The notes under the pieces were generated by a model that saw only the letters and a program-made list of their open reading frames with translations, was not told the DNA's origin and ran no database searches. Positions 1 to 5,785 of a stretch of DNA of 11,969 bases are shown in pieces. Both the position numbers and the translations under genes were made by a program. Every line of letters starts with the position of its first letter. The first letter of the stretch is position 1. The stretch lies in NCBI GenBank assembly GCA_015658965.1, contig DQNX01000047.1, forward strand, positions 1-11,969, written 5' to 3'. The stretch comes from Gammaproteobacteria bacterium. Its GTDB lineage: Bacteria > Pseudomonadota > Gammaproteobacteria > PS1 > Pseudothioglobaceae.

Positions 1-524
1 TAATTAATTGGTTGGTGGCTGTTAGTTGGGGCGTTTTCAGCATGGCTTTACCTATTTTGAGTCACGAGCGCGATATCAGTGCGTCGGTGGTAGGGTTTAT
101 TTTCATGGTGTATTCACTTTCATCAATTGTAGTAAGAATTATCATTCCTTTCATGGTACAGCGATTATCTAATCAAGTGATGCTTGGTGGCACACTAATA
201 CTATGCGCTCTAGTATTTGTGTTGTTTCCAGTTGTTAGTAGTGAAATAGCCATGATGCTATTGGCAGCTATTTTAGGTATTGCTTTAGGAATGATCCAAC
301 CCGCAATGTTGGCAAAGTTGCATCAAATTACACCAAAAAAGAGACATGGTGAAGCCTTAGCCTTGCGCTCTGCATTTGCTCACATATCGATGGCAACAAT
401 GCCCGTTCTATTTGCAGCCTTAGGTTCGCTGATGGGCATTGGCGCTCTATTTTGGTTAATGGCTGTGTTACTAGGGGCTGGCAGTTTACAAGCACGACAT
501 CTACATACAAATGAAGATAAATAA
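1..524 (+). CDS. MFS transporter, C-terminal half (5' truncated)
   Basis: This reading frame is open from the first complete codon at position 3 to the TAA at 522-524, so the gene starts outside the window and only about 173 residues are visible. They are strongly hydrophobic. About six membrane-spanning stretches alternate with short charged loops, as in the second half (TM7-12) of a 12-helix major facilitator superfamily permease. A loop with KLHQITPKKRHGEAL precedes the last helix pair, and a short polar tail ends the protein. The cargo cannot be read from this fragment. Its position upstream of a P450 and acyl-CoA dehydrogenases suggests uptake or efflux of the catabolic substrate, which is inference. 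No terminator hairpin was seen after the stop, so some read-through into the P450 region is possible. Confidence 0.75.
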   Translation, partial: INWLVAVSWGVFSMALPILSHERDISASVVGFIFMVYSLSSIVVRIIIPFMVQRLSNQVMLGGTLILCALVFVLFPVVSSEIAMMLLAAILGIALGMIQPAMLAKLHQITPKKRHGEALALRSAFAHISMATMPVLFAALGSLMGIGALFWLMAVLLGAGSLQARHLHTNEDK

Positions 525-553
525 AAAGATTGGATGTGATTATGTGAATATAA

Positions 554-576
554 TGAGTCATAAATTAAAAAAGTGT
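554..576 (+). promoter_or_regulatory. Candidate regulator site, copy A upstream of P450
   Basis: TGAGTCA is followed by a 13-nt spacer ending in AAAG and then TGT. This is the weakest of three sites in the window with the pattern TNAGNCA-N9-AAAG-TGT. Its right part (559-576) is an 18-nt near-perfect repeat of the copy at 627-644. The sequence is AT-rich, so chance similarity is possible. Confidence 0.35.
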
Positions 577-644
577 TTAAATTTTTGTTAACTGCTGTTA
601 GCTTAGTTATTATAATTTAATTTAGACATAAATTAAGAAAGTGT
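559..644 (+). repeat. 18-nt direct repeat pair in P450 upstream region
   Basis: CATAAATTAANAAAGTGT occurs at 559-576 and again at 627-644 with a single mismatch (A versus G at the N). The starts are 68 nt apart. The pair brackets the TATAAT at 611-616. Paired direct repeats around a promoter suggest cooperative binding of a regulator, but function is inferred. Confidence 0.6.
588..616 (+). promoter_or_regulatory. Candidate sigma-70 promoter for P450
   Basis: TTAACT (588-593, 4/6 to the -35 consensus), a 17-nt spacer and a perfect TATAAT (611-616) lie about 80 nt before the preferred P450 start. An alternative promoter, TAGACA-N17-TCTATT at 623-651, lies within copy B of the regulator motif. 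Confidence 0.4.
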
Positions 645-651
645 ATCTATT
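622..651 (+). promoter_or_regulatory. Candidate regulator site, copy B, overlapping a second possible promoter
   Basis: TTAGACA (622-628), a 13-nt spacer ending in AAAG, and TGT (642-644) match the arrangement of the perfect dyad upstream of the amidohydrolase, although the right arm after TGT is poorly conserved. TAGACA (623-628) also matches five of six bases of a -35 box, with TCTATT 17 nt later as a weak -10. Site and promoter would therefore overlap as they do at 2021-2052. Confidence 0.4.
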
Positions 652-697
652 AAGTTTTGTGGAATTTTAGAATAACTGTCAACAAGTGGTGAGTAAC

Positions 698-1978
698 ATG
701 TCCAAGCAACAAAATGAAAATCTAGAAAAAGCCTTTGCCGGTGTAGCAGATAACTATCGCGGACAAGATGTGGATTTAAATGCGATATATCGAGAAATGC
801 GTAAAAACTCTCCAATTATTGCAGAAGATTTTATGAGTCAACAAGGTGTACCTAACATTGCCGGACTTGACGCAAACCGTCTTACTTTTACCCTGTTTAA
901 GCATAAGGATGTAATGGCTGTTTTACGGGATGCAAAAAACTTTACAAGTGGTTTCATTGCGGAAGGCTTAGGGGCGTTTTTTGATGGTTTAATCTTAACT
1001 GGTATGGACGGAGAAGAGCACAAAAAGGCACGTGCTTTATTACAACCAGTTTTTATGCCAGATGTTGTCAATACGTGGCGTGATACCAAAATGGACCCTA
1101 TTGTTCGTAACGAGTTTTTGATCCCTTTACAAAAAGAGGGCAAAGCCGACTTAATGGATTTTGCATTATATTTTCCAATCCGATTGATTTATTCCTTAAT
1201 TGGTTTTCCAGAAGATGATCATGACAAAGTTAAGCAAGTGGCGGCATGGTCTTTAGCTATTTTAGCTGGGCCTCAAGTCACTCCAGAAAAAGCAGCAGAG
1301 GCTCGTAAAGCTGCCATGGAAGCTGCAAAATGCCTGTACGATGCTGTCAAAGAAGCCGTAGTTGAAGCCCGTAAAAATGGCGCGAAAGGAGGCGATTTAA
1401 TAAGCCGTCTTATTCGTGCCGAATATGAAGGGCGGCAATTGGATGATCATGAAATCACGACGTTTGTGCGTTCATTGTTACCCGCTGCAGGGGAGACGAC
1501 TACCCGTACTTTTGGTTCTTTGATGACCTTGTTATTAGAAAGACCCGCACTATTAGAACGAGTTCGTGCCGATCGTTCTTTAGTAGGCAAAGCTATTGAC
1601 GAAGCGGTTCGATTAGAACCTGTTGCTACATTTAAGGTTCGTCAAGCAGCACAAGACCTAGAAATTAGGGGGATGCAAATACCTAAAGGGGCAATGGTTC
1701 AATGCATAGTAGCGTCAGCCAATCGCGATGAAGAGGTATTTGAAGATAGCGAAGAATATATTATTGAGCGCAAAGTAAAACCATCGTTTGGATTTGGCTT
1801 TGGACCCCATATGTGCATTGGACAATTTATCGCTAAAACTGAAATGGTGGTTGCCTTAAACGCTATTTTAGATTTGTTCCCGAATATTCGACTAGATCCT
1901 GACATGCCAAAACCTAAAATTGAAGGAGCGCAATTACGTGGCCCTCACGAAGTTCATGTTGTTTGGGATCAGCATTAA
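698..1978 (+). CDS. Cytochrome P450 (soluble bacterial type)
   Basis: This is a heme-thiolate monooxygenase of about 426 residues, the usual size for soluble bacterial P450s. It has no N-terminal membrane anchor, so it should be cytoplasmic and receive electrons from a separate ferredoxin and reductase, neither of which is in the window. The I-helix oxygen-activation motif AAGETTT lies at about residues 263-269. The K-helix ExxR (EAVR) is at 302-305. The heme loop FGFGFGPHMCIG places the iron-ligand cysteine near residue 373. I prefer ATG 698 because GGTGAG (688-693) sits 4 nt upstream as a Shine-Dalgarno sequence. In-frame GTG codons at 686 and 689 are alternatives but lack a ribosome site. 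The protein is probably a substrate hydroxylase in a catabolic pathway. The adjacent acyl-CoA dehydrogenases suggest a hydrophobic terpenoid- or steroid-like or alkyl substrate, but the CYP family cannot be assigned by eye. Confidence 0.95.
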   Translation: MSKQQNENLEKAFAGVADNYRGQDVDLNAIYREMRKNSPIIAEDFMSQQGVPNIAGLDANRLTFTLFKHKDVMAVLRDAKNFTSGFIAEGLGAFFDGLILTGMDGEEHKKARALLQPVFMPDVVNTWRDTKMDPIVRNEFLIPLQKEGKADLMDFALYFPIRLIYSLIGFPEDDHDKVKQVAAWSLAILAGPQVTPEKAAEARKAAMEAAKCLYDAVKEAVVEARKNGAKGGDLISRLIRAEYEGRQLDDHEITTFVRSLLPAAGETTTRTFGSLMTLLLERPALLERVRADRSLVGKAIDEAVRLEPVATFKVRQAAQDLEIRGMQIPKGAMVQCIVASANRDEEVFEDSEEYIIERKVKPSFGFGFGPHMCIGQFIAKTEMVVALNAILDLFPNIRLDPDMPKPKIEGAQLRGPHEVHVVWDQH

Positions 1979-2020
1979 GTTAAACAAATATGTAAAAAAT
2001 GTTTAAATTTATTTTAAAAG

Positions 2021-2052
2021 TATTAGACAGATTCATTAAAAGTGTCTAATAT
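2021..2052 (+). promoter_or_regulatory. Promoter overlapped by perfect 9-bp inverted repeat (candidate operator)
   Basis: TATTAGACA (2021-2029) and TGTCTAATA (2043-2051) form a perfect inverted repeat with a 13-nt spacer, giving arm centres 22 bp apart, about two helical turns. The arms contain TAGACA (2024-2029, 5/6 to the -35 box) and TAATAT (2047-2052, 4/6 to the -10 box) with an ideal 17-nt spacer. A dimeric protein bound here would cover both promoter boxes. The predicted transcript starts about 90 nt before the amidohydrolase. The hairpin is AT-rich with no T-run after it, so it is unlikely to be the P450 terminator. Confidence 0.55.
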
Positions 2053-2098
2053 AGATGTGTTGAATCAGTAAATAACAGAAAATAACAGTTAAAGGAGC

Positions 2099-2146
2099 AT
2101 GGTGATTTCTCGTCGAGAAAGCGATGTTCCATATTGGAGGATTTAG
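2099..2146 (+). CDS. Putative 15-codon leader ORF abutting the amidohydrolase
   Basis: An ATG at 2099 opens a frame encoding MVISRRESDVPYWRI and ending at TAG 2144-2146. The amidohydrolase ATG follows immediately and is in the same frame. A strong AAAGGAG (2091-2097) precedes it, only 1 nt from the ATG but 4 nt from the next codon, GTG 2102, which may be the true start. The downstream gene's own GGAGG (2136-2140) lies inside the last codons of the leader, and a hairpin (2106-2120) lies in its middle. The layout suggests translational coupling or a regulatory leader peptide. It could also be coincidence, since 15-codon frames are common. No homologue is recognised. Confidence 0.3.
   Translation: MVISRRESDVPYWRI
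2106..2120 (+). other. Short perfect palindrome within the leader
   Basis: TTTCTCG-T-CGAGAAA is a perfect 7-bp inverted repeat around one central base. As RNA it can fold only by opening some central pairs to make a loop. As DNA it could be a protein-binding half-site pair. It lies 26 nt before the amidohydrolase start. Confidence 0.4.
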
Positions 2147-3454
2147 ATGAAACTCGAAGATATGATTTTAGTCAGTGTTGACGACCATGCGATTGAGCCA
2201 CCGGGTGCCTTTACTCGCCATATGCCAGCTAAGTTTAAAGGGCGTGAACCGCGTGTTGAAAAACGCAATGGCAGAGACATTTGGATGTTTGAAGAGCAAG
2301 CCACCGGATATATGGGACTTAACTCTGTTGTCGGTCGACCTAAATCTGAATACGGAATGGAGCCTTTAGGCTATGACCAAATGCGCCGTGGTACTTGGGA
2401 CGTAAAAGCACGTGTTGAAGATATGGATGCAAATGGTGTGCTAGGTTCTTTGTGTTTTCCTACCTTCCCTGGCTTCGCCGGTCAACGTTTTCAGGTAATG
2501 CCTGACAAAGCAGTAAGCCTTGCTGCAATCCAAGCTTATAATGATTGGCATTTACACGACTGGTGCAATGCAGCGCCAGGGCGCTTTATTCCCTTAATGA
2601 TGGTGCCTTGGTGGGACATGAAAGCAGCAGCGGCTGAAGTTAAACGAATGGCTGACCAAGGCGTACATGCATTAACTTTGTCTGATAATCCCACCGTACA
2701 TGGTTATCCTTCTATCCATAATCCGCATTGGGATCCCTTATGGAAAGCCTGTGAAGATAATAATGTGGTGATTTGCTGCCATATTGGTACCGGTGTAAAA
2801 GCCGCTCACGCATCAGACGAATCGCCAATAGATGCATGGATTACGTCAATGCCTATATCAATTTCTAATTCTGCAGCCGATTGGATGTGGGCGCCATTTT
2901 GGAAACGTCACCCTAAACTGCGAATGGCATTGTCGGAAGGTGGCATAGGTTGGATCCCCTATTTGCTGGAACGTGCTGACTTTACGCATGGCCATCATAA
3001 AGAATGGACTAACTCGAATTTTGGAAACAAAAAACCAAGTGATATTTTTAACCAACATTTTATTACTTGTTTTATTGAAGATGAATTTGGTTTGCATAAC
3101 CTGCAGCATATGAATGTGGATAAAGTAACATGGGAATGTGATTATCCGCACTCTGATTGCACATGGCCGTATTCTGCTGATGTGTTTTGGAAGCAATCCC
3201 AACATTTGTCTGATGACACTATCAATAAAATTACTCACCTTAATGCAATGCGCGAATTTTCTTATGACCCCTTTGCTATTTTAGGTCGTGAAAACTGCAC
3301 CGTAGGCGCGCTAAAAGCCAAGGCCACACATGTTAGTATTGAACCCGCTTTAGGCTTAGGTGGCGCCGCCCCAGAGCACGACGCGAAAAAACCAGTAACA
3401 TCTGGAGATATTAACAAAATGTTTGAAAGTGCTGATGCGGGTACCGCTCTTTAA
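2147..3454 (+). CDS. Amidohydrolase family 2 metal-dependent hydrolase (TIM barrel)
   Basis: This is a protein of 435 residues in the amidohydrolase_2 group (the ACMSD-like branch of the amidohydrolase superfamily), which contains hydrolases and non-oxidative decarboxylases acting through a divalent metal. The first metal-binding strand reads SVDDHAIEPP, giving D12-x-H14 where many relatives have HxH or ExH. Other likely site residues are His212 in CCHIGTG, the SEGGIGWIPYLLERAD stretch (about 263-278) and Asp332 in WECDYPHSD near the C-terminal end of the barrel. The last 50 residues are a low-complexity, Ala/Gly-rich tail. ATG 2147 has an excellent GGAGG (2136-2140) 6 nt upstream. The gene has its own candidate promoter and is closed by the terminator at 3463. 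The family is confident. The reaction is not: cleavage or decarboxylation of a carboxylated or ring-opened intermediate is plausible. Confidence 0.9.
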   Translation: MKLEDMILVSVDDHAIEPPGAFTRHMPAKFKGREPRVEKRNGRDIWMFEEQATGYMGLNSVVGRPKSEYGMEPLGYDQMRRGTWDVKARVEDMDANGVLGSLCFPTFPGFAGQRFQVMPDKAVSLAAIQAYNDWHLHDWCNAAPGRFIPLMMVPWWDMKAAAAEVKRMADQGVHALTLSDNPTVHGYPSIHNPHWDPLWKACEDNNVVICCHIGTGVKAAHASDESPIDAWITSMPISISNSAADWMWAPFWKRHPKLRMALSEGGIGWIPYLLERADFTHGHHKEWTNSNFGNKKPSDIFNQHFITCFIEDEFGLHNLQHMNVDKVTWECDYPHSDCTWPYSADVFWKQSQHLSDDTINKITHLNAMREFSYDPFAILGRENCTVGALKAKATHVSIEPALGLGGAAPEHDAKKPVTSGDINKMFESADAGTAL

Positions 3455-3462
3455 GCAAATCT

Positions 3463-3500
3463 ACAGAAGTAAGCACAACAGCCTTACTTCTGTCTTTTAT
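3463..3500 (+). terminator. Rho-independent terminator after the amidohydrolase
   Basis: ACAGAAGTAAG (3463-3473) pairs perfectly with CTTACTTCTGT (3483-3493), an 11-bp stem with a 9-nt loop, followed by the T-rich CTTTTATTCTT. It begins 9 nt after the amidohydrolase stop. It separates the P450/hydrolase unit from the acyl-CoA dehydrogenase operon, which therefore needs its own promoter. Confidence 0.85.
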
Positions 3501-3508
3501 TCTTGATT

Positions 3509-3546
3509 ATTACAATGGTTTACCATTTGGCAGGCCATTGTAAGAT
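3509..3546 (+). promoter_or_regulatory. Overlapping dyads upstream of the acyl-CoA dehydrogenase operon (candidate operator)
   Basis: TTACAATGG (3510-3518) and CCATTGTAA (3535-3543) are perfect 9-bp inverted arms. Inside, AATGGT-TT-ACCATT (3514-3527) is a second perfect 6-bp dyad sharing the left arm. A weak promoter, TTTACC (3519-3524)-N16-TAAGAT (3541-3546), overlaps both. The left part, ATT-N2-AATGGTTT-N2-CAT (3509-3526), recurs in the lysR/oxidoreductase intergenic region, so a LysR-type operator is likely. Confidence 0.5.
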
Positions 3547-3576
3547 GTTTCCAAAGCTGATTTGGTAGGTGCTTAG

Positions 3577-4722
3577 ATGTCAATCGAAAATTTCAAATAC
3601 AGTACAATACCTGCAGAAGCCGAAGCGTTACGCGCTGAAGTAAGGGCGTTTCTTAAGCAGGAATTAAGTGACTTTCCAAACATAAAGCGTGCCGATTCTT
3701 GGATTGGGTTTGATGCTGAATTTAGTCGCAAATTAGGTCAACGTGGTTGGGTTGGGATGTCATTACCAAAACAATACGGTGGCTCAGAGGCGAGCGCGTT
3801 TTCCCGTTATGTGGTAATAGAAGAATTATTGGCGGCAGGTGCGCCTGTATCTGCACATTGGTTTTCTGATCGTCAAAGTGGTCCACAAATACTTAAATTT
3901 GGAACCGATGCACAAAAAGATTTTCATTTACCAGCAATTTGTCGAGGTGAACAATACTTTTGTATAGGCATGAGCGAGCCTAACTCCGGTTCAGATTTGG
4001 CATCAATTAAATCTCGCGCTATACGACACGGGAACAAATGGATTGTTAATGGCCAAAAAGTCTGGACCACTAACGCCCATCTATCCCATTACATGATTGC
4101 TTTAGTGAGAACTAGCGAAGGCGAAAAGCGCCAACAAGGTTTATCGCAAGTAATAATTGATTTGAGTTTACCCGGTATTACGATTCGACCAATTAAAGAC
4201 CTAGTTGGGGGCGCACATTTTAATGAAGTATTTTTCGATAATGTTGAAATCGACGCGGACGCAATTATTGGAACTGAAGGACAGGGTTGGTCTCAAGTAA
4301 CCGCTGAATTGGCAATGGAAAGAAGTGGTCCAGAACGATTTTTAAGTTCCATGATACTGCTAAATAGCCTCATCGACGTAATTGGTAACAACCCAGATGC
4401 TTTACAAGCAAAAGAAATTGGGCGTCTTACTGCAAAACTGATTACCTTGCGTAATATGTCATTGTCGGTCACGCAAGAACTATCTGAAGGCAAGAGCCCA
4501 GTATGGGCAGCATCTTGTGTAAAAGCTTTTGGTGCAACATTTGAGCAAGAAATTCCTGAGTTAGCACAAGCCTTATGTGATCTCTCTCCTTGTTCTGTTG
4601 GTGGAAGCGAGCATGCTCAGATTTTAGCTTACTTGATGCAAATGGCACCTTCTTTTTCTTTACGCGGTGGTACGCGTGAAATACTGCGAGGCATAATTGC
4701 GCGCGGATTGGGAGCAAATTGA
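3577..4722 (+). CDS. Acyl-CoA dehydrogenase, first subunit of a probable heteromeric pair
   Basis: This is a flavoprotein of 381 residues that would catalyse alpha,beta-desaturation of an acyl-CoA. Motifs in order are the N-terminal helical domain, GMSEPNSGSD (131-140) and WIVNGQKVWTT (155-165) in the flavin-binding beta domain, AMER (Glu248, the catalytic-base position used by isovaleryl- and long-chain-type enzymes), and the C-terminal RGGTREILRGIIARGLG (363-379). The usual R-x-x-FG flavin-contact motif of the C-terminal domain is not visible. It is present in the next gene, which in turn lacks the motifs found here. This division matches the heteromeric alpha2beta2 acyl-CoA dehydrogenases known from mycobacterial cholesterol side-chain degradation (FadE26-27, FadE28-29). 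The start is ATG 3577 with AGGTG (3567-3571) 5 nt upstream. It is the first gene of the operon. Confidence 0.92.
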   Translation: MSIENFKYSTIPAEAEALRAEVRAFLKQELSDFPNIKRADSWIGFDAEFSRKLGQRGWVGMSLPKQYGGSEASAFSRYVVIEELLAAGAPVSAHWFSDRQSGPQILKFGTDAQKDFHLPAICRGEQYFCIGMSEPNSGSDLASIKSRAIRHGNKWIVNGQKVWTTNAHLSHYMIALVRTSEGEKRQQGLSQVIIDLSLPGITIRPIKDLVGGAHFNEVFFDNVEIDADAIIGTEGQGWSQVTAELAMERSGPERFLSSMILLNSLIDVIGNNPDALQAKEIGRLTAKLITLRNMSLSVTQELSEGKSPVWAASCVKAFGATFEQEIPELAQALCDLSPCSVGGSEHAQILAYLMQMAPSFSLRGGTREILRGIIARGLGAN

Positions 4723-4724
4723 AA

Positions 4725-5771
4725 ATGAGAGAAATTTTTGATTCAACAATTGAGCGTTTTTTCCAAGACACAGTAGACACAGAACAAGTTTTACTCGCTG
4801 AAAAAGATGGTTGGAATGGGACTCTTTGGACATCCTTAGATGAGCTAGGCTTTACCTACGCAATGGTGGCAGAAAGCGCTGGAGGAGCGGGTGCAAGTTG
4901 GTCTGACCTATGTGGTGTTGCCCGTTTAGCGGGTTCTTACGCACTACCACTTCCTTTATGTGAATCTATTTTTGTTAATTACTTACTTTGTAAATGCGAT
5001 ATAGCGCCATTGACAGGCGTCTTAAGTTTTGCCGCTAAATCTGAATTAAGGCTAGATGGTGACAAATTAAATGGTGTTTTACATGATGTACCGTGGGGGC
5101 GTTATACACAGCATATTATTGCCGTGGTGCCCAAGGATGATTGTAATCACCTTGTCGTGTTAAGCCGTGAGCAAATTAAAATACGAAAAGAAGCATGTAA
5201 TGTAGCGGGTGAAGCTCGCGATAGTTTTGTAGTAGAAAACATCAGCCCTGTCTTTTGCGCAGTTTTACCTGCTCCTATTTCAAGTAATGTCTTAATGCAA
5301 GGGGGCGCCATGTTGCGTTCAGCGCAAATGGCAGGTGCCATGCACAAAGCCATGACTATTTCTCATGAGTATGCCTCAGAAAGAGTGCAATTCGGACGAC
5401 CTATTGGCAGCTTTCAAGCGATTCAGCATCAATTGGCACAAATGGCCGAGCATGTGAGTGCGTCAGTAATAGCGGCTGAAGCAGGGTTTTCAGCATCGTC
5501 AGGTACTGTTGATGCGCTTGGCGTGAGCACAGCTAAAATTTGTACGTCTGAAGCTGCTGGTGTGGGGGCCTCAATAGCGCACGCAGTGCATGGTGCTATT
5601 GGTTTTACGCACGAACATCCTCTGCATTTGTTGACTCGTCGTTTATGGTCTTGGCGAAGTGAATTCGGTTCTGAAACTTATTGGGCTAAGCATTTAGGTG
5701 ACGCAGTGTGCAAGCATGGAGCCGACAATTTTTGGCCTGCAGTGACCGCAGGTCATTTTGATACTGTTTAA
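4725..5771 (+). CDS. Acyl-CoA dehydrogenase-like second subunit (partner of the preceding gene)
   Basis: This protein of about 348 residues has the acyl-CoA dehydrogenase C-terminal domain well preserved: RVQFGRPIGSFQAIQHQLA (about 220-238, the FAD-contact arginine and glutamine region) and HGAIGFTHEHPL (289-300). Its middle region lacks the SEPxxGSD flavin motif, and its end lacks the GGTxEI segment. Alone it would be a poor enzyme, but it complements the preceding subunit, so the two probably form one active complex. The preceding stop is TGA 4720-4722. I choose ATG 4725, 2 nt later, with GGGAG (4710-4714) as ribosome site at 10 nt. A TTG at 4719 would overlap the stop and sits 4 nt from the same site, so the start is uncertain by two codons. 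The tight junction implies translational coupling and equal dosage. Confidence 0.88.
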   Translation: MREIFDSTIERFFQDTVDTEQVLLAEKDGWNGTLWTSLDELGFTYAMVAESAGGAGASWSDLCGVARLAGSYALPLPLCESIFVNYLLCKCDIAPLTGVLSFAAKSELRLDGDKLNGVLHDVPWGRYTQHIIAVVPKDDCNHLVVLSREQIKIRKEACNVAGEARDSFVVENISPVFCAVLPAPISSNVLMQGGAMLRSAQMAGAMHKAMTISHEYASERVQFGRPIGSFQAIQHQLAQMAEHVSASVIAAEAGFSASSGTVDALGVSTAKICTSEAAGVGASIAHAVHGAIGFTHEHPLHLLTRRLWSWRSEFGSETYWAKHLGDAVCKHGADNFWPAVTAGHFDTV

Positions 5772-5785
5772 ACAGAGATACGCGA

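Noticed and set aside
2021..2051. Reading the TATTAGACA/TGTCTAATA hairpin as the P450 transcription terminator
   Set aside because: The stem is AT-rich with a 13-nt loop and no downstream T-run, and its arms fit promoter boxes better.
2858..3238. 126-codon open frame on the minus strand inside the amidohydrolase gene
   Set aside because: It is antisense to a clear conserved enzyme, with no ribosome site or recognisable domain, so it is a shadow frame.
3545..3568. Seven-codon ORF (MFPKLIW) before the first acyl-CoA dehydrogenase gene
   Set aside because: It has no ribosome site, is out of frame with the gene and overlaps the ribosome site region. It is too short to distinguish from chance.
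4719..4721. TTG start for the second acyl-CoA dehydrogenase subunit
   Set aside because: ATG 4725 is a stronger initiator and still within reach of GGGAG. TTG remains possible because of its closer spacing, but is not preferred.
5764..5775. Perfect 12-bp palindrome CTGTTTAAACAG over the stop of the second acyl-CoA dehydrogenase subunit
   Set aside because: It is short, lies inside a tightly coupled operon and has no promoter or T-run. It is probably a by-product of the stop codon and the following bases.
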